Assembly: GCF_020536995.1 (NCBI RefSeq)
Contig: NC_068359.1
Span: 127,024,835-127,088,834, forward strand
Direction: 5' to 3'
DNA from: Dreissena polymorpha
Lineage: Eukaryota > Mollusca > Bivalvia > Myida > Dreissenidae
DNA length: 64,000 nt
The translations under genes and the position numbers were made by a program. The notes below the pieces were generated by a model, which made no database searches, was not told the origin of the DNA, and saw only the letters and a list, made by a program, of their open reading frames with translations. Below are positions 48,172 to 59,960 of this stretch, piece after piece. The first letter of the stretch is position 1. Each line of letters opens with the position of its first letter.

Positions 48172-48402
48172 AAATGCCCCGCACCTTGGCAGCCTTTTTT
48201 TTAAGCAAACGTAACCATTTTCGAACTCATCCAAGATATCAAAGAGACCAATCTTCTGACCAAATTTCATGAAGATTGGACAATAAATGTGGCCTCTAGA
48301 GTGTTAACAAAGGCAAATGTTAACCGCGCACGACGGACGATGCACGACAGATAAAAGGCGATCACAAAAGCTCACCATGAGCACGTTGTACTCAGGTGAG
48401 CT

Positions 48403-48815
48403 AAAAAAAAAGACATTTTCCAGTTCCTATAGACAAAGCAAGTATTATCAACTGTACTAACGGACGAACAAGGCATAGAGATACAATAATAGGTGAATAT
48501 AATTATATGTTGACACATTGGTCCTACATGTAATTTTATTTAAGTAACGGTACATTATAAATGTTAATACAAAGTTGAAAATGACATAAGTACAACACTC
48601 ATCAAATTTTAACTCAAAGTTTGCATGACAATAGCAATGGACGATTCCAATTAACCATGAAATGATTCCCAAACTATTTTTACAAGCTTTTTCAAGCTTT
48701 CATAATCCTACTTTGTGTAATGATCGGCTCCTGTTATGCTTATAATGCATTAATTTATTTTAATTTTGTAGAAGGAAAGTTTAATAAGCAAAATAACATT
48801 ATTTATAGCTCTAAC
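48403..48815. other. Unassigned AT-rich DNA
   Basis: Nothing recognised; may be the 3' UTR of the adjacent LINE fragment. Confidence 0.4.
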
Positions 48816-49080
48816 AGGTGTTGTTGAGTAAACAAGTAGAACAATTGTCATATTAATGAAAGGAAAACACTGTTCTTGTAACATTTCTTCAAAAATTGCT
48901 TTAGATATCGGGCATAACCAGAATAAATGTTCTAATTTGTACTAACTCTGTTTGCAAAATGAACATACTGACTCATCAGTAATTTTCCTTTTTATTCTAA
49001 AATGGAGTCTGTATTTTTAACAACCAATTAATGTATTCTAATGTAAAATCAAGCAGTTTCCTTTGTAAGATTATAACTTG
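48816..49080 (-). pseudogene. LINE C-terminal zinc-binding remnant (zf-RVT type)
   Basis: On the minus strand a mostly open frame reads KYRLHFRIKRKITDESVCSF, CKQ, then after a stop codon YKLEHLFWLCPISKAIFEEM. The pattern CxFCxx…LEHLFWxCP is the conserved zinc-binding tail found after the RT domain of many LINE ORF2 proteins. The preceding frame (QRKLLDFTLEYIN) fits the region before it. Stop codons within and before it make it a dead 5'-truncated copy. Clade not assigned. Confidence 0.75.
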
Positions 49081-49184
49081 GCTATTGACGCCAAGTGAAC
49101 TTGATTGGAGTTAATGAACATATGAACATCCCAAAACAAGCCAAATTCACACTAATATATAAGATAATATATGCTGTCAGAAAA

Positions 49185-51970
49185 TATGTCACAATATTAA
49201 GGGATAAAAAGCTTTCTATGTGAGAAAAAAGAAGCCAGCCACAGAATGTTGGATGATGGTTCAGAAAAACCTGTTTGTGTATGCTTTGTAATTAAATATC
49301 AGTAGCATGAAATGTATACTTCAATTTCGGTTTAATACACAGAACCAACGGACTTTCAATAACGCGTTATTACAAGATGTGAAATGACGTAATCACTTTG
49401 ACGCCCTTACGCGATATTTCCAGAAATACAATCTACTAAATGACTTAGAAAACATTAAAAGAAACTGCTCTTATCAGTAAGTACGTTAAATTATGTTAAA
49501 TATCACCAATTGGAACGGAATCAATTAACCGATACAAACATTATGTTCATTTGCAAACAAATGTCAATTTTGACTTTAATGAAACAGCACCTTGTCACTT
49601 TCAAAACACAAAATGACCTCAAGCATTAATGATATTAAATATGCATGACTAATTATTCCAGAATCAAATATTTGTTGACAAGGAAACTGACAAAACACAT
49701 GATGTATAACATGAGATATAGTCGAATACATTAAACACATCCGAAAACTACATAATGCCAATATATATTTTGGAAAATACATTAAATATAAATATTTAAA
49801 TACACCATGTGTAGATATAAATATAGACATATCGTACTCTTCTCGCACTTTGTGCAATGAATTGAATAATACCCCAGAAAATATATATACAAATTAACGA
49901 TATTTATCTGGAAATGATCTTGCGAACGTAAATTAATTGAATTTAGCTGAAAACGGTTCCTTACTTACAAATAAATTTTACATATATAAATTGGAATCTG
50001 CTTAATACGACATATACGCTGGGTGTATAGCAATCTTTTGTGAATTGCGTACAGTCCCAGCATCTCTGTAGTGGGGACAGAAATAACTCAAATGCAATCC
50101 ACATGCACAACAAATGTAAATCCGTAATATATAAAATAATTACAATAACAAGAATATGTCAGAACAAGAGCACGGCATAACACCGCATGACATGATCTTT
50201 TTACCACCCTAACACGATATTTCAAGAAATACAAGTATCTTAACAACTTATAAAACATTAAAATAATCTGTTCTAATCAGTAATAATGTAGAATATCACT
50301 AATTAAAGCGCAACCAATTTACAAGTACAAGCATCATTTTCTTTTGCAAACAAATGTCAACTTTGACGTTCATGAAACAACACCTTATTACTACCAAAAC
50401 CCAAAATTACCGCAAGCAAAAATGATATCAAATATGAATGACTAATGATTCAAGGTCTAGATACTGGTTAATAAGACCGCAGACCAAAACACACGATTTA
50501 TGGCATGAGATATATTCGAAAACACAGAACACATCCAGGCATCACTTTTATATTCCAAAAATTAAACTATAACCATAAAGTCAACTGTACACGTATATTA
50601 TTGTATGGGAAACAAAATAAAACAAATTGCATTATGCCAATCTATATTTTGTAAAATACATTTAATATAAATATTTAAATACACCATAATTATGTACATA
50701 TAAACATAGACATAGCATACTCTCATGGCACTTTGTTCAATGCATTGAATAAAACCCTAGCCCATAAATATAACTTACGATATTTATCAAGGAAATGATC
50801 TTGCAAACGTAAATAAAGTGTATTTAGCCAAAAACGGTTCCCTATTTAAAAATACATTTAACATTTATAAATTCGAATCTGCTTAATACAACATATACGC
50901 TGGGTATAAAGCAATCTTTTGTTTATCGCTTACACTCCTTTCAGCTCACTAGTGGGCACAGAAAAAATTCAAATGCAATCAATGTGCACATCAAATGCAA
51001 AATATATAAAATAATTAAAATTACAGGAATGTGATGTCAAAAAAAAATTGCACAATATTTAGAGACAAAAAGTTGTCTACGTGAAAAAAAAGAGAAAATA
51101 ACCACATAATGCTGGATGATGGTTCAGAATAGCTTGTTATTGTTTGCTTTTTAAAAATATATCGGTGGAATAAAATGTACACTTCAGTGTTTGGTTAAAT
51201 ACCCTAAATCAACGGACCTTCAATAACGTCTTATTAAAAAACAGTAAAATGACGTTATCATTTTGACGCCTTAACAAGATATTAACAGTAATACAATCTT
51301 CTATACGACTAAGAAAACATTAAAATAAAATGCTCAGTAGTAGCGTTGAATATCACCAATTAAAGCGGAAACAATTTACAAGTACAAACATCATTTTATT
51401 TTGCAAACAAATGCCAACTTTGACATTTCAAATATTCATTACTAATGATTCCATGTTAAAATATTGGCTAGCAAACCCGCGAACGAAACATATGATTACA
51501 ATTGTATGGCATGAGATATATTCAAATACATTAAACAGATCTCAATCTGTAACATCAATCAATTTGATTATGTATCGAACATAAGGCACCGCTTTTATAT
51601 ACCAAAATATGAAACGTTAACCTAAAAGTCCACTATAAACGTGTATTTGTTAAGGTGAAATATTTGTTATCACAAAAGCAAAAGGAAATAAACTTACATT
51701 ACAACAATCTATTTTTGGAAAATACATAAAATATAAATATTTAAGTACACCATGAGTACATATAAATATAGCCATAGCATACTCTAATCGAACCATGTGG
51801 CATTATGTAGCCCAACACGGTTCTTATTTACAAATACATTTTACAGTCAAATATTCGAATCTGCTTAATACGGCATAAACGCTGGGTATAAAGCAATCTA
51901 ATCTTACATTCCTTTTAGCTCTGTAGTGGGAACAAAAATAACTCAAATGCAATCCACATGCACATCAATG
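49185..51970. repeat. Diverged three-copy tandem duplication, 0.9-1.0-kb unit
   Basis: Landmarks recur in order three times: CAAATGTCAACTTTGAC-type (about 49558, 50353, 51408), AATATAAATATTTAAATACA (about 49787, 50668, 51729), GAATCTGCTTAATAC (49994, 50875, 51857), ACGCTGGGTATAAAGCAATC, and CAAATGCAATCCACATGCAC. Spacing is 881 and 982 bp. Copy 2 lacks the GGATGATGGTTCAGAA start present in copies 1 and 3. No coding capacity conserved between copies. Confidence 0.8.
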
Positions 51971-51989
51971 TTAAGTCAGTTATTATTAA

Positions 51990-52548
51990 TTTAAAAAGAC
52001 AGCGCGCTTGACTATTCTCCCGCTTTGCATGTACGTATTCTGTCATTTACCTATTGTAATGACCACTAAGACTTGTTCGAAACGTGACAATGCACAGAAA
52101 TAACATTTTTATTTTCACTTATAATTTAGGTGAATTTAATAATTTTTGCAAACAAGATCTGCATTTAAGCTTCCTGCTGAGAAAATTACAGCACAACACT
52201 TCACTTACAACTGGAGTCATCAACAGGAACCATTGTTCTATACCCAGTTAAAGTAGTTACTGTCAGTTGATCCTACTTGCTCCAATTGCAAGCCCACCCT
52301 AGCTCTGAATGTAAGCTTCATACAAATAAAATGACATTACATTGGTAACAGTGACCTATCGCCACCCTAACTTAAGTCACTGAATGCAATAGTTTAATAT
52401 TTTTAGCAACAGTCGCCTTGACCTTAACCACAATGCCCCAGAGGCAATCACATGCTAGGTCTGCCAGCTAGGAATAGGAGTGATATTACGAAAGTTTACC
52501 TAGATTTCCTGTGCAAAAATGAGAATAACAAGCAAATTCGTTGAATTG
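51990..52548. other. Degraded repeat head and spacer
   Basis: 52000 GACAGCGCGCTTGACTATTC is the B-type head; it is followed by unrecognised sequence with a CGCCTTGACCTTAACC word. Probably a decayed tandem-core element. Confidence 0.4.
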
Positions 52549-52836
52549 ATATCCCCGCCAATATGCTTCTGGACACAAACTTGTTATATGTATATAAGTG
52601 TTATATTTGACACTCAAAACTGCATTTTTCAAGATACAAAGGGCCATAACACCGTTATTAACAGATGGTGTACGATGCCATTTGGCGTGCACCAACCTGT
52701 TATCCATATATATACTTATACCAAGTTTCAATGAAATCCGCCAAAGCACTTCCAAGATATGGCTCTGGACGGACGGGAAGACGGACGGACGGACAACGCC
52801 AAAACAATATCCCTCCGCCAATGGCGGGGGATAATT
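52549..52836 (+). mobile_element. Family G element
   Basis: Begins ATATCCCCGCCAATATGCTT and ends with hairpin CCCTCCGCCAATGGCGGGGG-ATAAT after a GGACGGGAAGACGGACGGAC run. One core unit with AAAGGGCCATAACACCG and CCAAGTTTCAATGAAATCCG. Non-coding; same architecture as A and H. Confidence 0.7.
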
Positions 52837-52893
52837 ATTCTTTATTTTATGTCAGAGTGATGGGAATTGGTCTATTTGCAATACTAGTAATAA

Positions 52894-53436
52894 CAATGGC
52901 TGTTTGTAAAACATGCATGCCCCCCATATGGGCTGTCAGTTGTAGTGGCAGCCATTTTGTGAATACGTTTTTGTCACTGTGACCTTGACCCATAACCTAG
53001 TGACCTGAAAATCAATAGGGGTCATCTGCCAGTCACGATCAATGTACCTATGAAGTTTCATGATCCTAGGCGTAAGCATTCTTGATTTATCATCCAGAAA
53101 ATTGACCTTTGACCTAGTGACCTGAAAATCAATAGGGGTCATCTGCCAGTCAGGATCAATGTTCCTATGAAGTTTCATGATCCTAGGTCTAAGCATTATT
53201 GAGTTATCATCCGGAAACCATTTTACTATTTCGAGTCACTGTGACCTTGACCTTTGACCTAGTGACCTGAAAAGCAATAGGGGTCATGTGCCAGTCACGA
53301 TCAATGTACCTATGAAGTTTCATGATCCTAGGACTAAGCATTCTTGAGTTATTATCCGAAAACCATCTGGTGAACGGACCGACGGACCCACATGAGCAAA
53401 ACAATATACCCCCTCTTCTTCGAAGGGGGCATAAAA
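52894..53436 (+). mobile_element. Family A element
   Basis: Head TGGCTGTTTGTAAAACATGC, about three units (one shortened), short GACCGACGGACCCACATGAG run, hairpin CCCCCTCTTCTTCGAAGGGG-GCATAAAA. Non-coding. Confidence 0.85.
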
Positions 53437-54125
53437 ACTGTTATATAGAGATGTTGCACGTTCATTAACTGATTATGTACATAAAAAAAGCGAAATAATG
53501 CTCCTAAATTGCAGGTTAATGTTGGAACTTAGTCACTGACTTTATGACCCAAACAAATGCTAAGGAGATGGGTACTACACGCAACACGTCATCTTTTAAT
53601 GGTGGACATTTGTGCAAAGATATTGCAAAATCCACCAATATATGAAAAATTCTAAATTACATACAGATAGACAGACGTAAAGACGTACAGAAGGATAGTC
53701 TGCAATATGCTGCCTTCTTCGAAAGGGGCATCAAAACAATCAAACAGCAATCACCAATAACACACAAACGACCCACACAATGAAAACTAGCATGAATAAT
53801 ATTGTATACAAAGAGAGGGATGTAACTGCGTAAATACTTTATTTTTCATTCAAATTAGCTTCATCAAGATTGAGTACTAATTGTAGTTTCTATAGTGGTA
53901 ACACGTTTATTCTAAGATTTTACCTAATGACCGTATTTTGGGCGCATGTGAATAAAATTTGAATAACTATATATATTGCCTAGAAAGATCGTTATGAGCA
54001 TGGTCCATCAAGATTGGATGTGGCCTATCAACTGATAATGAGCTAAACGTCACACACCACACCGCACGATTTCGGATGATGTCCATATAATGGTTCACTA
54101 CGAGCTCAGGTCAGCTAAATTTCGG
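53437..54125. repeat. Degraded tandem-core element ends
   Basis: 53640-53735 has ACAGATAGACAGACGTAAAG and TGCCTTCTTCGAAAGGGGCA, a decayed A-like end. 53850-54120 has F-like words (TTCATCAAGATTGAGT, GTGGTAACACG) ending AGCTCAGGTCAGCTAAAT. Confidence 0.5.
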
Positions 54126-54215
54126 TTTATCATTGATAAATTATATGAACAAGTATTTCATTCATGAAGCCCTTGCCTGCACAAGCAGCAGTAGGGGCAA
54201 ATACTAACGTCAGTG

Positions 54216-54329
54216 TTATCCATTTGACGTAGTTTCCTGTACACCGGTCATCTGAACAAGTTCCATGTAGACAAGTGTGAGACCATTCTGCATGTCGAAG
54301 ATCTTAATGTCCAAACAATTGTCTTTCAA
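54216..54329 (-). CDS. Terminal exon of an unrecognised minus-strand gene
   Basis: Minus strand, acceptor TATGTATGTTTCAG then 37 codons and TAA: LKDNCLDIKIFDMQNGLTLV, YMELVQMTGVQETTSNG. Starts in phase 0. The composition is clearly protein-like (alternating hydrophobic residues, no low complexity) and differs from the AT-rich surroundings. Upstream exons must lie to the right (above 54340). A possible donor (GGTTTTTAT|GTAAGTCG near 54525) is in phase but its open stretch runs into repeat DNA. I do not recognise the family. Confidence 0.5.
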   Translation of the reverse strand: MKDNCLDIKIFDMQNGLTLVYMELVQMTGVQETTSNG

Positions 54330-55802
54330 CTGAAACATACATATTGATACCATATAAGTTACAATAAATTATATTATACATAAAAACACTTTGATAGATT
54401 GGTTTTGAAACTAATATCACATGTCAAGTAAGTTACTTAAAATTAAGTAATAATTCATCATTTTTGAAACATTTTTTAATTTATTTTTTTATTTTACTAT
54501 GTCAATCATAAATATGAAGACGACTTACATAAAAACCAGATATCATAAAAACGCTGCTATACACAACATAAAGGGAGATCCATTAGGACGACAGTGCGCT
54601 CGTATTTTTTTATTTATAATTTAACCAATTTTGTAGATTATCAACTTAAGTTAATGTTGGCTTCAATGTATTGAATATTTTCTCAATTTTCAAAAAGGAC
54701 GCTCTACAATCAACTTGACATTAAGCATACATTAATCTTCACCTCATCTTGATATAACGTATAATGTACAACATTTTGTTACAAAAGTTATTTCATGTAT
54801 TTAAATATGAAGAAGAACAGTTGTATATATACAATATCAATCACATTTACCTCAATCACTCAATACGCATTCCCTAGCAAGGATTTGATGTAAGGTTTCG
54901 ATGTCGGTTGTGTCATTATCATTGTTAAATTAACGGTACCATTTATTTAGTATCGGTCACTAAACTTACCCACTCCATATGTAATTTCAAGATATGGTTT
55001 CATATAAGAATGTCTGTGTAGTTAAGTTTCATTGCAATAACACCATTGGATTCGTTTAGGCGGAGGACAGCATTTTTCTATATCCATATATTAATTATGG
55101 TGACCTTATATTCAGATGATTCATGAGCAAACAAAAACAATTCCTTGAAAACAGGTGTTAATGTTAGCGTTTAATGACAATAACTCAAGTAATTGACCCT
55201 CGAATTGTTGAACTTGATTTTGAGTTCATCGATCCCGTGTGAAATCCAGTTGTGTGCTGGAATTATGTTTTAATTAAAAAAATATTATATATTTGTTGCA
55301 TTGCAGTTCAACCCTAATATCGCTCCTATCTGGAGGTCCGATTATACAATCCCAATCAAGGTTTGGATATCAGGTACTGTTATATGATGTGTGATAAAAC
55401 TCAATTCTAGAACTATTAAACAGAAAACATTAAGCTATTTTAGTTAAAGTTACCTTGAACTATGCCATCCCATACACAAGTTCAAGTACGGTTTTGAAAA
55501 TACTACCAATTAAGTGTCATCCAAAGAACATCGATTCGTTATCGATAAATAACGTAGAATTCCATTTTTGAAAAATATTCGACATTTATCTCTAGCTTCT
55601 CTGCAAAATTGACCAGTTCAAAATGTAAATACATACCTAAATTTTCCGACAAGAACAAACAGCTTGACCAAGAGACTAACACATTTCAATATGGTTAAAA
55701 CATGTATAAAGTTTGAATGGGACATCTTAATAATAATTCCCGAGAAATTCGCTTTACTATTATTGTAACCTGTCTATTTATATATGTCAATAGTTAGTGT
55801 AA
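54330..55802 (-). other. Putative intron or unassigned DNA
   Basis: AT-rich. A degraded repeat head (GACGACAGTGCGCTCGTATT) occurs near 54587. No other exon was found. Confidence 0.4.
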
Positions 55803-57502
55803 CAAGAGATGTCAGAAGACAGCGCGCTTGACTATTCGAGTGCTTGACAGTTTAACGTAAGCCATCATGGGGAAATTGGTCATATTCAATAAGGTAAAGG
55901 TAATATAGTCATATTGTAAGTTGAAGAGGACCATAATTGAATCATATTGATCGCTTATGTTTTAAATAAGTTGTACTTTATAGATGATTCTGAGTTCAGG
56001 TATGTTTTCCACAATCTATTGAACATTTGTAAAGACATAAAACAAACTAATAAGATTTAATTTCAAGTTTGATAGCAATAGCTTGGGTGGGATGGTTGGA
56101 CGATCCTTCAAAAATAAAATAAATAAATATTTGTGTTTTTTTAACCATGTTTCAAAAAAATCTTTTTGGGTGGGGAGGGTGGGTTGGGGGTGGAGATGGG
56201 GGTATTATGTGGGGGTGTGGTCATTTATTAGATGATCTTTCAAAAATAAAAAAAGGAAAAAAAAAAAAAAATTGGGAGGGGGTGGATCTGGGTGGAGTCC
56301 ATTGTGGTATGTTAGGTAAGTGTTGTTTTGTCAAAGTGTGAATCAAATCTGATCATAAATAAAGAAGTTATGGCAATTTAAACAAAATATATTAATTTGA
56401 CATAGAGAGTCAATGTCATTCAAAGGTCAAGGTCAAATTCAACTTGCCAGGTACAGTACCCTCATGATAGTAAGAAAGTATTTGAAGTTTGAAAGCAATA
56501 GCCTTATTACTTCAGAAGTAAATCTAAACACAAAATTTAACAAAATATTCAAAGTTACTAAGACAAAAAAGGACCATCATTCCATTAAAATGCCAACCAG
56601 AATTATGCAATTTGCCCTGTACAGTCCCCTTACAATAGCTAGCGAGTTTTCCAAGTCTGAAAGCAATAGCTATGATACTTTAGGAGTAAAATGAACCAAA
56701 ACACAAAACTTAACCAAATGTTAAATAATCTAAGTATGAAAGGGGCCATAATTCTGTCAAAATTGACAGTCAGAGTTACATAACTTTGCCTGCACAGTCC
56801 CCTTATGATAGTTAGTAAGTATTGCAAGTATCAAAGCTTTGATACTTTAGGAATAAAGTAAACCTAAACACAAAACTTAACCAAATTTTCAAATTTCTAA
56901 GTATAAAAAGGCAACATAATTCTTACAAAATGCTTGATACAGTTGTCTCCCCATGTTTATAGATTGGGGTCATGTTGGTAAAAAAGTATGCAAAATATAA
57001 AAGCAATATGACAAGGTACATAGAAAATATTTGAGGTGGTAAGCAAACTTAAACATAGATCTATCAATAGTATGCATATTCTAAGTGGAAAAAGGGCCAT
57101 AATTCTTACAAAATGCTAGTTAATGTTGACTGCTCCTGTTAATAGATTGGGGTCATGTTGGTAAACAAGTATGCAAAATATGACAGCAATATGTCAAGGA
57201 ACATAGGAAATATTTGAGGTGGTATGCAAACTTTAACATAAATTTATAAATAATATGCATATTCTAAGTGAAAAAGGGCCATAATTCTTCCAAAATGCTT
57301 GATACAGTTGTCTGCTCTTGTTTATAGGTTAAGGTTATGTTGGTAAAGAAGTATGCACAATATAAAAGCAATATGTCAATGGACATAGAAAATATTTGAG
57401 GTGGTACGTAAACTTTAACAATCTAACGCTCACTGGAACGCTAACGCCGGGGTGAGTAGGATACCTCTACTATATATATATTTCATATATAATAGTCTAG
57501 CT
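55803..57502 (+). mobile_element. Family B element, most complete copy
   Basis: Head CAAGAGATGTCAGAAGACAG then CGCGCTTGACTATTCGAGTG; G-rich unit at 56150-56280; GTGGAGTCCATTGTGGTATG; then about eight diverged units (GGGCCATAATTCTGTCAAAA; later a variant AAAATGCTTGATACAGTTGT, ATAGATTGGGGTCATGTTGG in three copies); tail CTAACGCCGGGGTGAGTAGG, ATAATAGTCTAGCTAAAA. Non-coding; about 1.7 kb uninterrupted, so it serves as the reference for the split copies at 1-5136 and 45475-46742. Confidence 0.75.
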
Positions 57503-57647
57503 AAAAAAAAACTCACTTTTTCGAGCTTCACACAAATATTACGAAAATGAATATATTATTTTCTTTTAAATCAACACGACTGTACCTTTTCTGAAATGCT
57601 AGCTTGCAGAAAAAACACCAAAACATAGCCCGCCAACAAAGGGCGAA

Positions 57648-58955
57648 CAAGGGCTGTTTGTAAAACATGCATGCCCCCATATGGGCTGTCAGTTGTAGTG
57701 GCAGCCATTGTGTAAATAAGGTTTTTGTCACTGACCTTGACCTTTGACCTAGTGACCTGAAAATCAATAGGGGTCATTTGCCAGTCATGATAAATGTACG
57801 TATGAAGTTTAATGATTCTAGGCTTAAGCATTCTTGAGTTATCATCAGGAAACCATTTTACTGTTTTGAGTCACTGTGACCTTGACCTTTGAACCAGTAA
57901 CCTGAAAATCAATAGGGGTCATCTGCGAGTCATGATCAATGTACCTATGAAGTTTCATGATCCTAGGCCTAAGCATTCTTGAGTTATCATCCGGAAACCA
58001 TTTTACTATTTTGAGTCACTTTGACCTTGACCTTTGACCTAGTGACCTGAAAATCAATATGGGTCATCTGCCAGTCATGATCAATGTACCTATGAAGTTT
58101 CATGATCCTAGGCATAAGCATTCTTGAGTTATCATCAGGAAACCATTTTAATGTTCGAGTCACTGTGACCTTGACCTTTGACCTAGTGACCTGAAAATCA
58201 ATAGGGGTCATCTGCCATTCATGATCAATGTACCTATGAAGTTTCATGATCCTAGGCCTAAGCATTCTTGAGTTATCATCCAGAAACCATTTTACTATGC
58301 GAGTCACTGTGACCTTGACCTTTGACCAAGTGACCTGAAAATCGATAGGGGTCATCTGACAGTCATGATCAATGTTCCTAAGAAGTTTCATGATCCTAGG
58401 CGTAAGCATTCTTAAGTTATCAACCGGAAACCATTTTACTGTTTCGAGTCACTGTGACCTTGACCTTTGACCTAGTGACCTGAAAATCAATTATTATAAG
58501 GGTCATCTGCCAGTCATGATCAATGTACCTATGAAGTTTCATGATCCTATTTGTAAGCATTCTTGAGTTATCATCCGGAAACCATTTTACTGTTTCTACT
58601 CACTGTGACCTTGACCTTTGGCCTAGTGACCTGAAAATCAATAGGGGTCATCTGCAAGTCATGTTCAATGTACCTATTAAGTTTCATGATCTCAGGTGTA
58701 AGCGTTCTTGAGTTATCATCCGGAAATCATTTTACTCTTTCGAGTCACTGTGACCTTGACCTGTCACTGTTACCTAGTGACCTGAAAACCAATAGGGGTC
58801 ATCTGCCAGTCATAATCAATGTACCTATGAAGTTTCATGATCCTAGACGTAAGCGTTCTTGAGTTATCGTCCGGAAACCATCTGGTGGACGGACCGACGG
58901 ACACACCGACATATGCAAAACAATATACCCCCTCTTAATCAAAGGGGGGCATAAT
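57648..58955 (+). mobile_element. Family A element, longest copy
   Basis: Head CAAGGGCTGTTTGTAAAACA; eight units of about 145 bp (GAGTCACT at 57868, 58013 and on). Each has TGACCTTGACCTTTGACCT, AAAATCAATAGGGGTCATCT, ATGAAGTTTCATGATCCTAG and TTCTTGAGTTATCATCCGGA. GGACCGACGGACACACCGAC run; hairpin CCCCCTCTTAATCAAAGGGG-GGCATAATAAAA (loop arm slightly decayed). Non-coding. Confidence 0.9.
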
Positions 58956-59411
58956 AAAAAAGGTAATGTTTAACCAGCTAATATTGCTCTTGAATTTGTA
59001 TTGATCAACGGGTGTTGTTGATGTATCACATCAAAATTATTATTAATCAAGTGGCAACAAATCCTTCAATTGTGTCTTCCTTGAATAATAAAGAGTCGAT
59101 ACCAAGAAATTGAACACAACTATATGCTCTAGTCATATAGATAACAATCTTCCATGCAGAATGACAATCAGCTGTGTGTTTTCTGAGAATGCACGATATG
59201 CAGTTATACTGATTTTTTCTAAAATATATTTGCATAATAGACATGGATTTTACTTTTACTTCGTTAGATATTTAAACAATCGTCAAAAATAAAACTTTTT
59301 CAAGTAATGCATGAACATAGTTAAAGAGGTCAACATGATAACAATACCTTCACAAGTAATGAAAAGGTAATGGCAAGTGATTATTATGCTAAAAAATAGG
59401 CAGAGTATTTT
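58956..59411. other. Unassigned AT-rich DNA
   Basis: No gene or repeat recognised. Confidence 0.5.
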
Positions 59412-59960
59412 AACAAGAGGGCCAAGTTGGACATAGTTCGCTCACCTTTTTGTAAAAGGCCTTGTTCATTGCTTAGTTGAAAATTCAGTACTCTAAAGCA
59501 TTGGTTCTCGTCTGTTTACTTTTGCAGTGTGAGCATATCATTAATTCTGATTGAGTACTGTCCATTTGCATAGGTATTTTGCAATGCAAACATTTGCAAG
59601 TAATGCTAACTATACATGTGTTTACAAGTTTTTTCTAAGATTTGGACCTCATGACCAAGATTTTGACTCCACATGACCCGATGTCAAACTTTGCCTAGAT
59701 ATCATCAAGAAAAACATCCTGGTCAAGTATCATTATTGGACCAAAACTATGGCCTCTAGTGTCAATAATTCTGGCATTTATTATGCGATTAAGCTCATTA
59801 TCAAACTTGACTGAGATCATGTGATCATATATCTAGCTTCTAAGCAACTTTGATATAAAATGCTTGAGAAATGTGAATGCTAGAGTGTTTACAAACCAAA
59901 TGTGGACGGACGGACGATGACCGATCCTAAAACCTCACCTGAGCAATTAGGTGAGCTAAA
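59412..59960 (+). mobile_element. Short family F element
   Basis: Head ACAAGAGGGCCAAGTTGGAC and TTCGCTCACCTTTTTG; a single degraded unit (TGACTCCACATGACCCGATG); tail AAATGTGGACGGACGGACGA, CCTCACCTGAGCAATTAGGT-GAGCTAAA. Confidence 0.7.

Larger units (their letters stand above)
44741..48402 (+). mobile_element. Family F element carrying B and E insertions
   Basis: Head ACAAGAGGGCCTGAAAGGCC at 44741; tail CTCACCATGAGCACGTTGTA, CTCAGGTGAGCTAAAA at 48402. Units of about 164-175 bp (ATGTGGCCTCTAGAGTG at 46851, 47026, 47190, 47354). Two other elements interrupt the array: B (45475-46742) and E (47412-48171), each between a unit's TATAAGGAA and the next AAAAATGCCCC. Without them the copy is about 1.6 kb. 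Confidence 0.8.

Noticed and set aside
52486-52982. Several 70-110-codon frames on both strands
   Set aside because: They lie in family G and A repeat DNA.
57987-58409. 140-codon frame with repeated MKLHRYIDHDWQMTPIDFQV-type units
   Set aside because: Antisense translation of the 145-bp family A core; the same non-coding unit gives similar frames at 4.5, 46 and 53 kb.
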